Below, one piece after another: positions 35,961 to 46,012 of a stretch of 64,000 bases of DNA. The DNA is taken from contig NZ_JACJPF010000028.1 of NCBI RefSeq assembly GCF_014695915.1, positions 1-64,000 on the forward strand, written 5' to 3'. A program made the translations under genes and the position numbers. The notes under the pieces were generated by a model that made no database searches, had not been told where the DNA came from, and was given only the letters and a program-made list of their open reading frames with translations. This DNA is from Trichocoleus sp. FACHB-40 (GTDB lineage: Bacteria; Cyanobacteriota; Cyanobacteriia; Cyanobacteriales; FACHB-T130). Within the stretch, counting starts at the first letter, position 1. Every line of letters starts with the position of its first letter.

Positions 35961-38252
35961 ATGTCTTCTGAACAGTTCCAAGCAGCACACGACAGCATCT
36001 ATATCACTGGTAGACTACTCTTACAATACCTTCAAGAAATTCAATCCAAGCGCCTGGCTAAAGAAAACGATACTAAATGCTTACAAAGTATTGAGGAAGA
36101 CATCACCAAAGCGCTATACGCTTTAAAGGAACACAACTATCAACTTGCAGTCATTGCCCCAACTAAAACAGGTAAAAGTACCTTTCTCAATGCCATAATT
36201 GGTGCGGATATTTTAGCAACTGAAGCCGCCGCTTGTACCGTTTGCCGTACAGATATCCGACATATTGATGTTGGGCAAGTGCCTAGATTTTTAGAGTATC
36301 GACACGGTAAAAGACAACCTGTTGTTATTGCTGAAGGTGACGGTGCAGAAATTCACCAAAAATTTCTGGAACGTACCCAATATATTCGCAATCATAATAA
36401 TCCCGACCATACCATTCGCTTTGAAATCGAGTATCCTATCGAGGCTATTAGCACCCTCTCATCCCTGGCTGGATTTACTCTCATTGATACCCCTGGCGTA
36501 GCTAACGGAAATCGGGAATATCATTATTCCACAGAATTAAAGCAAATAACGTTGGAATCATTGCGGAAATGCCATGCTATTTTGTTTATTTTAGATTACA
36601 CCTCTTCTACAGAAAGTTTGATTTCAGATTTGCTTCGTGATGTCATGGAGAACCGACAAAATCTATTAGCTGAAAAAAGGAAAAATATTTACTTCCTTTT
36701 GAATAAAGCTGATAAAACAATAGATGTAAATACAGAAAATAATGACTTTATAAAAAAACTTGAAGTAGAGTTAGCTGGCTTTGGACTCTCTAACCCAATG
36801 ATCTATCCTGCAAGTTCTAAAAAAGGACTATTAGCGAAACTGATTCAAGGAGATACAGCAGCTAACAGTCATACCAAAGAATTTGTTAAATTGTTTTTGG
36901 GTGAATATCTCGAAGAAAATGAGGACGGTGAAGTTAGAGTTCCCCAACCCATAGAGATTGCGTCGAAAGCCTTAAAAGATAGTGGCATAACAACTATTCA
37001 AGAAACAATAATTCAAAACCTTACTAAAAATTATGGTTGGAATCTTATAAGTGATGTTTTGGCAAAACTAGATAAAGCTGCCAAGGCGATTGAGGATTCT
37101 CTAAATACCGAACTAAAAGTTTGGGGTATGGAAATTGAAGCTTTTAAAAATCAGGTAAAAGAGTATAGAGAAAAATCTGAATCTGTAACTAAGAAAATTG
37201 ATTTAGTTAAAAACTTTTCAGAAGCAAAAAAGCAAAAATTAATTACTAAACTTACATTTGAAATAAACATTTTTGCTGAGAATGCTAAAAACGAGATTCA
37301 AAAAGAAATTGAACGACTTGCTCATCTAAATACTGAAATTGGAAATACAACAGATTTAAAGGTTACTCAGAGTAATGTTAACCGGGAAATCACAGAGATT
37401 CCTTTTTTAGGCGAATCTTCAATATTTGTCATAAATGAAAGAAAAGCTACTTTCGTAGAAGCTATAAAACGAGCAGTTGTTAATCTATTTAATAGTAAAA
37501 CTGATAATCCCCATTCGCAAGTCTATAAACTTAGAGTTGCTACCAGAGAAGATGCTCAAAATATTCGACGCGCTGTAAACGAATTCTTCGGTTCTCAAAT
37601 TCAAAACTGGTGGATAGACACGCAAGATCAGCTTATCAGACAGGGAACGCGCAGTAGAGAGGAGTTGGTGCAAGAAATACAAGAGCAAATTCAACAAATA
37701 TCCAATGAAATAACTACTTCTATAGAAGAAGCTTTGAAAATTGAATTGAACATTAATTGCATTCAGTTTCCGAGTTTTGAATTTTTAGGCATTGATACAG
37801 AAATTCAATCTCAGCAAGAGGTATATGCGAGGCTAGAAAAAGGAACTATAACAGAGAGCGATCGCACTACTTCAACTAATGTATATCAAGTCGATATACC
37901 GTTTGAAGATAAGGGCGATTTTTTAGAAATTGACTTATACCAAATAGCAGCGCAAGTTAAGCTGAAGATAGATGAACAGGTTTCTATAAATCAAGAGATT
38001 TTCAAACAAGTTATTGACAGACAAGTTACAGCAGATTTCCGAAGTGCAGAGCAACAAATTAAGGACTACATTGAAAGATTCAAAGATGAATTTAACTATT
38101 TGGTGAGCGAAAGAGAAAAGCCAGAAGCAGATACAGAGGAAATTTTAGTAAATCTTCAGGCTCAAAAAAAGCAACTAAATGAGTATTTGTCGGAATTGAA
38201 TTCTATTCGGGAATCTTTGAATAGCTGGAAGCCTGTATTAACAGTTGTGTAG
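35961..38252 (+). CDS. dynamin-like large GTPase
   Basis: A 763-residue protein of the bacterial dynamin-like family. The GTPase domain has G1 in PTKTGKST (Lys72), G2-region threonines in EAAACTVCRTDI, G3 DTPG (176-179) and G4 NKAD (248-251). The remainder is long helices and predicted coiled coil (about 370-480 and 700-760), as expected for a stalk. Bacterial dynamin-like proteins remodel or protect membranes, and some cyanobacterial relatives have been linked to thylakoid fusion. A membrane-binding paddle is not evident, so a soluble stress or defence role also remains open. It stands alone between cbiA and the transporter pair. Its AT-richer composition differs from its neighbours. Confidence 0.85.
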   Translation: MSSEQFQAAHDSIYITGRLLLQYLQEIQSKRLAKENDTKCLQSIEEDITKALYALKEHNYQLAVIAPTKTGKSTFLNAIIGADILATEAAACTVCRTDIRHIDVGQVPRFLEYRHGKRQPVVIAEGDGAEIHQKFLERTQYIRNHNNPDHTIRFEIEYPIEAISTLSSLAGFTLIDTPGVANGNREYHYSTELKQITLESLRKCHAILFILDYTSSTESLISDLLRDVMENRQNLLAEKRKNIYFLLNKADKTIDVNTENNDFIKKLEVELAGFGLSNPMIYPASSKKGLLAKLIQGDTAANSHTKEFVKLFLGEYLEENEDGEVRVPQPIEIASKALKDSGITTIQETIIQNLTKNYGWNLISDVLAKLDKAAKAIEDSLNTELKVWGMEIEAFKNQVKEYREKSESVTKKIDLVKNFSEAKKQKLITKLTFEINIFAENAKNEIQKEIERLAHLNTEIGNTTDLKVTQSNVNREITEIPFLGESSIFVINERKATFVEAIKRAVVNLFNSKTDNPHSQVYKLRVATREDAQNIRRAVNEFFGSQIQNWWIDTQDQLIRQGTRSREELVQEIQEQIQQISNEITTSIEEALKIELNINCIQFPSFEFLGIDTEIQSQQEVYARLEKGTITESDRTTSTNVYQVDIPFEDKGDFLEIDLYQIAAQVKLKIDEQVSINQEIFKQVIDRQVTADFRSAEQQIKDYIERFKDEFNYLVSEREKPEADTEEILVNLQAQKKQLNEYLSELNSIRESLNSWKPVLTVV

Positions 38253-38322
38253 GCTGGGGAGGGAATGCGATCGCACTCTCTTCTTCCTCTCTTGTTCTTC
38301 GCGTCTATAGCGCTAACGCGGT

Positions 38323-38802
38323 TTATCCCCCTAAATTACCAGCCTTACTCAAATCCCCATCCTGAGTTTCCGCCCGATAAACACTCAACTTATTATTTAA
38401 TTCGCGGATGCGACGGGAAAGTAGACGAATGATATTCACAGCAATTCCCGGAGTTTCATCGATAGCATCATACAATTGCAGCTGCGTTAACACCAGACAA
38501 TCGCAGGATTCCAAAGTCGTAACCGAAGCCGAACGCGGTTCAGCATCAAACAGAGACATTTCCCCAAAGCAAGTACCCTGATCCAGTTGCGCCAGATCGC
38601 GATCGCCCAGATGCACCCTTACCCTACCTGAGACCACAATATAAAGCGATCGCCCTTCTTGTCCCTCGGTAAAAATGGTATGCTGCGCTGGAAAAGATAG
38701 CTCATCCATTACAGAAGCCAGCCGCACCAGAAAATCATCCCGCAATTCTTGAAAAAGTGGGACACCCCGGACAAATAATAGGCGCTCAACGCTGGTTAAC
38801 AT
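38323..38802 (-). CDS. cyclic nucleotide-binding domain protein
   Basis: A 159-residue protein made of one cNMP-binding domain with no DNA-binding HTH. The jelly-roll ending and phosphate-binding cassette FGEMSLFDAEPRSASV keep the conserved Glu and Arg that hold the nucleotide ribose and phosphate. A C-terminal helix (IIRLLSRRIRELNNKLSVY) may dimerise or contact a partner. It follows the HEAT-repeat transporter gene by 75 nt on the same strand, so it may be a detached regulatory subunit of that protein. Cyanobacteria use cAMP and cGMP in motility and light signalling, and the ligand here is not known. Confidence 0.85.
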   Translation of the reverse strand: MLTSVERLLFVRGVPLFQELRDDFLVRLASVMDELSFPAQHTIFTEGQEGRSLYIVVSGRVRVHLGDRDLAQLDQGTCFGEMSLFDAEPRSASVTTLESCDCLVLTQLQLYDAIDETPGIAVNIIRLLSRRIRELNNKLSVYRAETQDGDLSKAGNLGG

Positions 38803-38877
38803 AAATTTAATATTTTGTCAATAGCTAATTGCTAATTGTCAATTGCAATTAGCCATACTTCCATTAGCATGAACTAA

Positions 38878-41800
38878 TTATTTCAGCTCTGACATCATCT
38901 GCTCAACTTGGGCGGCTACAAGGCGGTCTGGGTCATTTTTCAGCACGGGTAGCATTTCTGCCAAAGCGCGCGGCGAAGCTGCTTTCAGATAAGCCAGAAC
39001 CGCCTCTCGCACAAAACCTGTAGGATGGCGCATACACACCAGCGTTTGTTCTGGCGTGAGACTCCATTTTGCCTGACGTGCCACATGAAAACAACAAGCC
39101 AAAGGCCAGTCTGACAGAAAGTGGCGTAATTCTAGCAAACGACGCAAGCGATCGCTCTTAGTCATCGGCTTATATGGCACCATTTCCGCCAAACTTTGCA
39201 GTTTTTCGCCTTCTGGTCGTCGGTCGAGAATTACCACAAGATTTCGCTTTCTGGCAATATCCAAAGTATTATCCAAAATTTCCAACCCCAAAGCGATATT
39301 AGAAGGCGAATCAGACTGAAGATTGAAAGCCGCAGCTTGAATGGAATTCAATGGATAAAGAAACTTCATCAACAAAAAACACCGCTCCACCACATCTGAC
39401 TGCTCCTCTAAAAGCGCCCGCCGCAGCAAATCCAGTGCTGAATAAGTCTGGTCTATAGCCGATTTGAAACTATTAGATTCAGGAATCAGCACTCGTTCCT
39501 CAGAACGGCTTAAATCTAGAAGTGCAGCGTACAGTTGTCCGATAAACAGCATTTCCTGTTCAATTAACGTTTCCACACCACTGCGTCCTAATCGGTCGAG
39601 AACCCCCTCAATTCCGGCTTCATTAGGCATCTTTAGCAGAGTGCGGAGAATGTTGCGTCGGGTTGTCCCCCAACCCGTTTTCAGGTGAGCCACCAATTGA
39701 TTAAGCGCTTCTGGTGTGCCAATCTGACCAAGAGCGACCCAAGCTTGTAGCCGCGCCAAATCTGGCTTATGGAGATCTTCAGCCAGCTCAACCAGCATCG
39801 GAATTGCTTCATCGCCTAAGCGCACGAGGGCGCTAATTGCGGCTTCGCGGGTAGATTTATAGTAAAGTCCCCGCACCAAAGCTGGATAATATTCGTTTAA
39901 GTGAGTTGATGCGATCGCATCGAGTAAGGCACAGCGCACCCGCAAAGACTCATCTTGCAACAAACTGGGAATATAAAGCCGCAACCCTTGCAAATAATCC
40001 GCCTCAGATAGCGCCCGACAACCCATAACTCGTTCCCGTTCCCGTTGATGGGTTAGCATCCGTCGCACAGTATTAGTAGCCTCCGCTTTCTCCGTAGGCG
40101 TACCCCGGCGTAAAATCAGGGCAGCAGCAGTTCCTCGCACTACTGGGTCTACACTTGGGCGAAGATAAGGCTGTAGCTGCCCTATATCTGGCTCGTCTTG
40201 AGTTATCCAAACGTAGCGCAGAGCCAGAGCGAGAACTTCAGGGTTAGGTTGTTGAGCAATTAAAGCCTGAACTGGGTCTAAATAAATCTGACTTGGGTTT
40301 AGCAGCATTGCTTCCAGGCTCTGACGCTGCAAGGACGGGGTGAGGTGAGTCAGCAGCGGAGCGAGGACTTCCCCAACGTCCTCCAAGTCTATTTGGCACA
40401 ACAGTTCTATACAAGAGCGTTTATCGGCTTCCGTTCCTGGTTTCTCTAAGGTTTCGATGATGGTACGCTTGAGAACGCGCAAATCCACATCCGAGACGCT
40501 CAAGCGTTCTCCTTGGGCGCTCTGAACCAGTAAGCCGACATAGGTTGACCGTAACAGCCAAACTATCAACAACCATACGAGAGCCACAATTAAGATGACG
40601 GCGACAAACACCCAAGTTTGGAGATACTGTAATGTGTTCTCCGACAAGTGATGAAAAACAAAAGCTAACAGGCTGATGACCCCTAAAATCGCCACTCCAG
40701 TAAATCCGGTGGAGAGAGATTCACCAATACCCCGCACCTGAGCCATAACCGAGCTGCGGATGTTGTCTGGGAGGGGTTGGAACAGAACAGGCCCAATAGC
40801 AGCAATCAGGGTGTAGCGTAGTAATTCGTCTATGAATTTCAGGCAGATTAGACCAATAAAAAAATTGCCTATGCCTGTGAGGGAGATTAAGCCAAGGATA
40901 GCGATCGCTCCTGGTAATAACATAGCAGCGACAAATACCCCCAATCGCTCTATGGCACGACTAGAGATAAACCACTGCGTCCCCAGTTCGCACAAACCCA
41001 CAATCCCGCTAAACAATCCCAGGAAGCTGGCAATTTGCTTACTGTCCAACTTCAGCTCTAATTGACTGAGATATTGGAAGTCTATTAACAAGTACAAAAT
41101 CTGCCCAACCACGAAGAAGCCAAATAGCGGAATTGCGTATCGCTGTAGCGGCCCTCGAAGTCGGCGCGAGGTGAAATCTGTTTCTTGTGCAGCACTACCT
41201 CTATAGGGAGCAGCGGGGAAGGCTTGGCTATAGCGCTGGGTAAGATAAAAAAGGCTTGTGGCTCCCAGTCCCATCATCACAGCGGCGACTATAGAAACAT
41301 TATTCAGCCCAACTGTGGCGACAATGAACGGGAGAGAAAAGCCGCTGACAACATCTGCAACTAGAATGCCGCTACTAATGAGCGGATAAGTGCGTTTAAT
41401 TTCCCGAATATTAAATAGTTGATTAGCTGTGATGGAGGTGTTGATGTCATTGAGGACGTTAATAGCTTCCACCCACAGGCGCATCAGAAAGACGATAACA
41501 CCAGACAAATAGACAATATTCAACCCCACGCGAAATAGAAGTAGGGGGGCTACTGCAAGAATAGCAACTACGACAATTACCGAGCGCAGGGGCAGAATCT
41601 TTTGCATCCAAGAATACACCACCCCCAGCCCGGAACCGATCCCTGCCGAGAGAATATAAAACAAGGGCAGGGATTCTGCTCCATACTTTTCGAGAAATAA
41701 AGCGACGGTGCTGGCTTCTGCCCAGATTATCCCCACCGAGGTTGTGGTGTAGAAGGCGAACATCAGTAATGTTCGCTCTCCTTCTTCTGGGCGGAGATTC

Positions 41801-41973
41801 ACCCACTGGAGGAATCCCCGTCCCCAGTCGGACCAAGACCAAGTGCGATTGTTCAGTTTCATGCCGCTCAAGGGAGAAGTCAGTTGTAGGAGGCGATTGA
41901 TCTGGGCAACAGCTTTATGATTCCCGCCCAAATACTTCACCCGTACAGGCAGGAGATAAAAGCTTACCCCCAT
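38878..41973 (-). CDS. large membrane transporter-like protein with HEAT repeats
   Basis: Up to 1031 residues. About 11-12 hydrophobic segments occupy residues ~65-490 in a transporter-like arrangement (MFS or nucleotide-transporter-like: FYTTTSVGIIWAEASTVALFL, LRSVIVVVAILAVAPLLLFRVG). The C-terminal half (about 510-1030) consists of HEAT-like helical repeats such as LQRQSLEAMLLNPS, VRGTAAALILRRG, REAAISALVRLGDEAIP and REAVLAYLKAASP. It therefore looks like a carrier fused to a protein-docking scaffold. Its substrate is unknown. The frame begins at 41973, but the ATG at 41862 (MKLNNRTWSWSDW) is an equally likely start. A cNMP-binding gene follows directly, suggesting a regulated complex. Confidence 0.75.
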   Translation of the reverse strand: MGVSFYLLPVRVKYLGGNHKAVAQINRLLQLTSPLSGMKLNNRTWSWSDWGRGFLQWVNLRPEEGERTLLMFAFYTTTSVGIIWAEASTVALFLEKYGAESLPLFYILSAGIGSGLGVVYSWMQKILPLRSVIVVVAILAVAPLLLFRVGLNIVYLSGVIVFLMRLWVEAINVLNDINTSITANQLFNIREIKRTYPLISSGILVADVVSGFSLPFIVATVGLNNVSIVAAVMMGLGATSLFYLTQRYSQAFPAAPYRGSAAQETDFTSRRLRGPLQRYAIPLFGFFVVGQILYLLIDFQYLSQLELKLDSKQIASFLGLFSGIVGLCELGTQWFISSRAIERLGVFVAAMLLPGAIAILGLISLTGIGNFFIGLICLKFIDELLRYTLIAAIGPVLFQPLPDNIRSSVMAQVRGIGESLSTGFTGVAILGVISLLAFVFHHLSENTLQYLQTWVFVAVILIVALVWLLIVWLLRSTYVGLLVQSAQGERLSVSDVDLRVLKRTIIETLEKPGTEADKRSCIELLCQIDLEDVGEVLAPLLTHLTPSLQRQSLEAMLLNPSQIYLDPVQALIAQQPNPEVLALALRYVWITQDEPDIGQLQPYLRPSVDPVVRGTAAALILRRGTPTEKAEATNTVRRMLTHQRERERVMGCRALSEADYLQGLRLYIPSLLQDESLRVRCALLDAIASTHLNEYYPALVRGLYYKSTREAAISALVRLGDEAIPMLVELAEDLHKPDLARLQAWVALGQIGTPEALNQLVAHLKTGWGTTRRNILRTLLKMPNEAGIEGVLDRLGRSGVETLIEQEMLFIGQLYAALLDLSRSEERVLIPESNSFKSAIDQTYSALDLLRRALLEEQSDVVERCFLLMKFLYPLNSIQAAAFNLQSDSPSNIALGLEILDNTLDIARKRNLVVILDRRPEGEKLQSLAEMVPYKPMTKSDRLRRLLELRHFLSDWPLACCFHVARQAKWSLTPEQTLVCMRHPTGFVREAVLAYLKAASPRALAEMLPVLKNDPDRLVAAQVEQMMSELK

Positions 41974-41979
41974 TCAGGA

Positions 41980-42062
41980 GTTAGGAGTCAGGAGGCAAGG
42001 TTTTTCTTATGGATTTTGTCCCCTTGATTCTGCCTCCTGTATTTTGTCTCCTGTATTCTTGA
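41980..42062. repeat. short direct repeats upstream of the transporter gene
   Basis: Repeated TCCTGTATT/TCTCCTGTATTCTT and GGAGTCAGGAGGC-type units lie between infC and the transporter gene. These resemble STRR tracts. Confidence 0.5.
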
Positions 42063-42142
42063 TGGAGGTTATTGCCACCACTTCCAGACTTTTAGTCTAT
42101 CCTTTGGCGACTATTGTCAGTCTCCTGACTTCTTCTTTTAGG

Positions 42143-42676
42143 CTATTTTTTTGGAGACAGCAGCATCATCATGTTGCGACCTTCTTTTTTGGGAGCTTGC
42201 TGCACTTCCGCCAATTCCTGCAAATCTGTCGCCATCCGTTGCAGCAGTTCCTCGGCCAAATCGCTGTGTTGAATTTCTCGACCTCGAAAGGTAATCGTAG
42301 CTTTAACCTTATCTCCCGACTTCAGAAAGCGCTCGGCTTGATTGACGCGCACTTGATAGTCATGCTCCTCAATCTTGTAGCGCATCTTCACTTCCTTGAC
42401 ATCCGCCGTATGCTGATTTTTCTTGGCCTCCCGTGCTTTTTTCTCTTGCTCGAACTTATACTTGCCGTAGTTCATAATCCGGCAAACGGGCGGCTCTGCC
42501 TTGTCGCTCAGCAAAACGAGATCCAGCTCTTTTTCTTCGGCAATGCGTATAGCCTCATTCGGTGCCATAATACCCAACTGCGTGCCATCGGTATCAATGA
42601 CACGAATTTGGGGAAAGCGAATTCTTTCGTTGATTTGGGGTAGATCGCGCGTGCGTCTTTTTTCAATCACAGGCAT
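42143..42676 (-). CDS. infC: translation initiation factor IF-3
   Basis: It checks the start codon on the 30S subunit and prevents premature 50S joining. The 177-residue protein has the N-terminal IF3 domain ([37 protein letters not shown]), a Lys-rich linker ([13 protein letters not shown]) and the C-terminal domain ([37 protein letters not shown]). Unlike enterobacterial infC it begins with ATG. The usual neighbours rpmI and rplT are not adjacent. The terminal KK and a T-rich stretch follow the stop. Confidence 0.95.
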   Translation of the reverse strand: MPVIEKRRTRDLPQINERIRFPQIRVIDTDGTQLGIMAPNEAIRIAEEKELDLVLLSDKAEPPVCRIMNYGKYKFEQEKKAREAKKNQHTADVKEVKMRYKIEEHDYQVRVNQAERFLKSGDKVKATITFRGREIQHSDLAEELLQRMATDLQELAEVQQAPKKEGRNMMMLLSPKK

Positions 42677-43162
42677 TAGGTTATTTTTGCTCGGTTAATT
42701 GTAATGGTAAGTAAGTTAGTTTGTCCAAGTAGCAAGCTTTCCGCCAGAGCGATCGCCTCTGACAAAATGCTCAGGAGCTGTTTTCAATTCAATGAGAATG
42801 AACCCAAGCTTTGCGCTCCTTGTATTTGCCATTCTACTTAGTCTGATATGGTTTCTGTCCAGGGTTGTAATTTAACTTTCAATTGAGCTAGGCACTTGTC
42901 GCCAATCTGAGAGCTAAGGTCTCGGGACGGCGACTGGGAGAAATCTTCCCCGCACAAAGGCTGAAAGCTTTACACTCCATAGCTTTTATAGCTAATCCGC
43001 TAGTATCACTGCCAGAGCGATCGCTGTTTTAGCTTGCCTTTTTTCCAGCGTAATCAAATTATCCTCGATCTGAATTTTAAACAGCAACCGGCTGCAAACC
43101 TCTAAAATAGAAGTTAAGAAACCAAAATGGTAAACATTTCTTAACTTGAGGCAAATGCGATC
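42677..43162. other. divergent intergenic region, infC / alpha-beta hydrolase
   Basis: The 486 nt carry two HIP1 sites (42750 and 43017) and an inverted repeat just upstream of the hydrolase start (43113-43145). No RNA gene could be folded convincingly. It was checked for tRNA- and autoregulation-like infC leaders without success. Confidence 0.4.
43113..43145 (+). promoter_or_regulatory. inverted repeat just upstream of the hydrolase start
   Basis: Arms GTTAAGAAA (43113-43121) and TTTCTTAAC (43137-43145), 15-nt centre, ending 17 nt before the GTG start. It could be an operator or an mRNA hairpin. No factor is known. Confidence 0.4.
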
Positions 43163-44110
43163 GTGACCCAGCATTGGCAGCATCGGATTGGCAGTCAGAG
43201 AGACTGGGTTTGGCGAGGTTGGCAGACTCGCTATACCTACATCCGTGCATCTCAACCAAGTCAGATAACAACCCCGGTGTTGCTGCTGCATGGATTCGGG
43301 GCTTCTATTGGACACTGGCGACACAATCTAGGGGTTTTAAGCCAATCCCACACAGTTTATGCCCTGGATATGCTGGGATTTGGAGCTTCCCGGAAGGCCC
43401 AGGCAAATTATAAAGTTGACCTCTGGGTAGAGCAGGTTTATGATTTCTGGCGCACTTTTATTCAGCAGCCAGTGGTGCTAGTGGGAAACTCGATTGGTTC
43501 GTTGGTTGCGCTAGCGGCGGCGGCGGCGCATCCGGAGATGGTGCAGGGCTTTGTGATGATGAGTTTGCCCGATCCGACTATGGAGGAGGAGGCTACTCCC
43601 AAGTTTTTACGACCTTTGGTGGCAAGTGTTAAAGGCGTTGTGGCATCGCCCCTAGTTCTGAAAAACGTTTTTTCTGTGGTTAAACGCCCGTCTTTTGTCC
43701 GCAAGTGGGCAAGCCTAGCTTACTCTAACCCCGAAGCTATTACCGACGAACTGGTGGATATTCTCGCAGGCCCTGCCCAAGATCGGGGTTCTGCTGCGGC
43801 ATTCTGCGCCATCTTTAAGGCGATGACTGGGACACAGTTTGGCCCTAGTGTCACTAAGCTGCTGCCAACCTTAAATGTGCCTATGCTCCTGATTTGGGGT
43901 CGTAAAGACAAGATGATTCCCTACAGTCTTGTACATCGCTTCAACAACCTCAACGCAAGGCTCCAGTTAGTTGAGGTTGATGCAGGTCACTGTCCCCACG
44001 ATGAATGCCCAGACGAAGTTAATCAGCTGATCCTCGACTGGCTGGAAACTCTAGCCACATCTAAAACTGACTCTGCTACACCGCAAAAGCAGTTAACTGC
44101 TAGAGAATAA
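43163..44110 (+). CDS. alpha/beta hydrolase
   Basis: A 315-residue alpha/beta-fold enzyme. It shows the HGFGASIGHWRHN oxyanion region, the elbow GNSIGS, the acid in WGRKDKMIP and the histidine in DAGHCPHDE, so the triad is intact. It is of the cyanobacterial/plastid type related to chlorophyll-side enzymes and haloalkane-dehalogenase-like hydrolases, but the substrate cannot be read from sequence. The start is a GTG (43163), supported by the lack of other in-frame starts before the conserved N-terminal strands. The C-terminal 20 residues are polar and probably flexible. Confidence 0.82.
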   Translation: MTQHWQHRIGSQRDWVWRGWQTRYTYIRASQPSQITTPVLLLHGFGASIGHWRHNLGVLSQSHTVYALDMLGFGASRKAQANYKVDLWVEQVYDFWRTFIQQPVVLVGNSIGSLVALAAAAAHPEMVQGFVMMSLPDPTMEEEATPKFLRPLVASVKGVVASPLVLKNVFSVVKRPSFVRKWASLAYSNPEAITDELVDILAGPAQDRGSAAAFCAIFKAMTGTQFGPSVTKLLPTLNVPMLLIWGRKDKMIPYSLVHRFNNLNARLQLVEVDAGHCPHDECPDEVNQLILDWLETLATSKTDSATPQKQLTARE

Positions 44111-44132
44111 CGGCGGCTGTAACTTTTGCCAG

Positions 44133-44159
44133 GTAGCGCAGGCATTATTCCTGCGCTAC
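44133..44159 (+). terminator. terminator after the hydrolase gene
   Basis: Perfect 10-bp arms GTAGCGCAGG and CCTGCGCTAC with loop CATTATT. It lies 23 nt after the stop. A second weaker GGGTT...AACCC repeat follows (44189-44216). Confidence 0.6.
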
Positions 44160-44295
44160 GCATGATAAATGCGCTCAGGATAAGGGCAGGTTGGGTTGAA
44201 CGACTAAGCAAAACCCAACAAATGCCTATATTTAGATTGGGTTTGTATCCTTCAATCCCACCTACTTTTGTGAAGAGGATTACTCTAGCTACAAT

Positions 44296-44664
44296 CTAAC
44301 CAATGGTGACTTGATTGCTTTCAACACCCGTGGCACCTTCCACACTGCGGGCGACCGATACCATTTGAGAGAGAATTTGCTGACTAGGAACTTTTCCTTT
44401 TAAAACCACTGTACCGCCAGTCTGCGCTACGTAGAGGGTATCAATATCATCCAACGATGGGTCTTGGTCAAAAGCCAGAGCAACCCGCTTGGCAAGACCG
44501 CTTTGGTCATATTCCCCATTTAACCCTACTCGCTCTGGGGGAATTGTCTCGCTACCACTTGCAGCACCAGCTGAGGCAGGAGCTTGAGCTGTCGGTGCTG
44601 GAGTCGCATTGACTTGAGCATTTTGCGGCTTTTCCATCCCAAAAAGTCTTTTTAACCAACCCAT
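44296..44664 (-). CDS. BON-domain protein
   Basis: A 122-residue protein with a basic N-terminus (MGWLKRLFGMEKP) that could sit at a membrane surface, then an Ala/Pro/Thr linker (about 15-45). A C-terminal BON domain follows (about 50-122), recognised by RVALAFDQDPSLDD, VVLKGKVPS and VARSVEGATGVESN. BON domains bind phospholipid or act as small adapter modules in stress proteins. No signal peptide is evident, so its side of the membrane is unclear. It is divergent from ilvH by about 260 nt. Confidence 0.8.
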   Translation of the reverse strand: MGWLKRLFGMEKPQNAQVNATPAPTAQAPASAGAASGSETIPPERVGLNGEYDQSGLAKRVALAFDQDPSLDDIDTLYVAQTGGTVVLKGKVPSQQILSQMVSVARSVEGATGVESNQVTIG

Positions 44665-44928
44665 AAGTATTCTTACTCCGAACGAAGTTTACTACACCAT
44701 TATTATGAAAATGACGAATTGATAACATCTCCCAAGGAAAGATTTAAGCTTTTACTATCGCTAAATCTACAGATATAAGCGTTTTTGTGGACAGGGGGCG
44801 CTATGAAGTAACATAAAGTGGTGTCCCGTTGCCGCATATTGCGTCAGCATGGCTTGTGCTTGGCGTAACCTTTAGGAAAACCCTGTATTGCAAAGCAAGA
44901 TTTTGCGCTTCAGCTTCTTTTGTATACA

Positions 44929-45447
44929 ATGAAACACACTCTTTCTGTTTTAGTTGAAGATGAGGCGGGAGTTCTAACCCGAATAGCTGGTTTATTTGCC
45001 CGTCGAGGCTTTAATATTGAAAGCCTCGCTGTTGGGCCTGCCGAAAATTTGGGAATCTCCCGAATCACAATGGTTGTACCAGGAGATGATCGGATAATTG
45101 AGCAGCTTACTAAGCAGCTCTACAAGTTGGTTAATGTACTTAAAGTACAGGATATTACTGATACTCCGTGTGTTGAGCGAGAGTTGATGCTGCTGAAAGT
45201 CAATGCTACCAGCTCGAATCGCTCAGAAGTTGTGGAATTGGCTCAGATTTTTCGCGCTAGGGTAGTAGATATCGCTGAGGATGCGCTGACCTTAGAAGTG
45301 GTAGGAGATCCAGGGAAGTTGGTAGCAATTGTGCAGGTGCTAAATAAATTTGGCTTGCGGGAAATTGCTCGTACTGGTAAGATTGCCCTCACTCGCGAGT
45401 CAGGCGTTAATACAGAGTTTCTCAAATCTTTGGAAGCCAAACTTTAA
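44929..45447 (+). CDS. ilvH: acetolactate synthase small (regulatory) subunit
   Basis: Valine-sensitive regulatory subunit of acetolactate synthase in branched-chain amino acid synthesis. The N-terminal ACT domain ([20 protein letters not shown], then [16 protein letters not shown]) is followed by the ALS-associated domain, with length 172 when started at the ATG 44929. A TTG at 44920 would add only three residues and is not preferred. The large subunit is elsewhere. A strong terminator hairpin (45520-45552) follows. Confidence 0.95.
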   Translation: MKHTLSVLVEDEAGVLTRIAGLFARRGFNIESLAVGPAENLGISRITMVVPGDDRIIEQLTKQLYKLVNVLKVQDITDTPCVERELMLLKVNATSSNRSEVVELAQIFRARVVDIAEDALTLEVVGDPGKLVAIVQVLNKFGLREIARTGKIALTRESGVNTEFLKSLEAKL

Positions 45448-46012
45448 GGGACTGGCAATTTTTCCTGTTTCGTTGCCACTGTTGGGCGCTAGGAAGGCGG
45501 CCAATATATGCAGGGTTTGAGAAACCCGTTTTCTTTAAGAAAACGGGTTTCTATCTATGTCTTTCTTATGTCAGCAACTTTAATTTAGTGTTCCCTAAAT
45601 TAGTTTATAGCCACGGAAACATACTTTAATATCTACAGAATCCGGATAGGCTGCTAGTTACTCGGTATCAAAAGCACTGTATAGAGTGGGCAATCGGTCG
45701 TATGCTTTTTGCGGACAATGATTTCTATATTCTGTCTAAAGAAATATTGATTATTCTCTGCTAAAGGCATATAAGATGTGAGCTGGCGAAAGATTAATAA
45801 ACGATTTTTGATAATTAACAGGCTTCACTTGGGTGCTGAAAATATGTCCTGAGACAACAGGAGAGTAAAAAAACTTTATTTAGCAAATACTGATAATCAG
45901 CCAATTGCAAAACCGGAAAATAAACTAAGTATTATTGCTTATAAGGTTTGTAGATACCGCCACTGCTACAGCACTGGTTGATGACTATTTGCATCGAACG
46001 CACAGGCCGAAA
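45448..46012. other. intergenic region after ilvH
   Basis: It holds the ilvH terminator hairpin and otherwise AT-rich DNA of ~400 nt. A small TCCTG/CAGGA hairpin lies near 45847. The open frame of the following WD40 gene extends back to a TTG at 45935. Confidence 0.45.
45520..45552 (+). terminator. terminator after ilvH
   Basis: Arms of 16 nt, AGAAACCCGTTTTCTT and AAGAAAACGGGTTTCT, with a 1-nt centre (upper pairs will be open). It lies 72 nt after the ilvH stop. Confidence 0.7.

Noticed and set aside
42044-42643. 199-codon frame on the plus strand opposite infC
   Set aside because: It is the antisense shadow of infC, which is certain.
42677-43162. RNA gene in the infC-hydrolase spacer
   Set aside because: A 6-bp AGGAGC/GCTCCT pairing does not extend to a conserved RNA fold.
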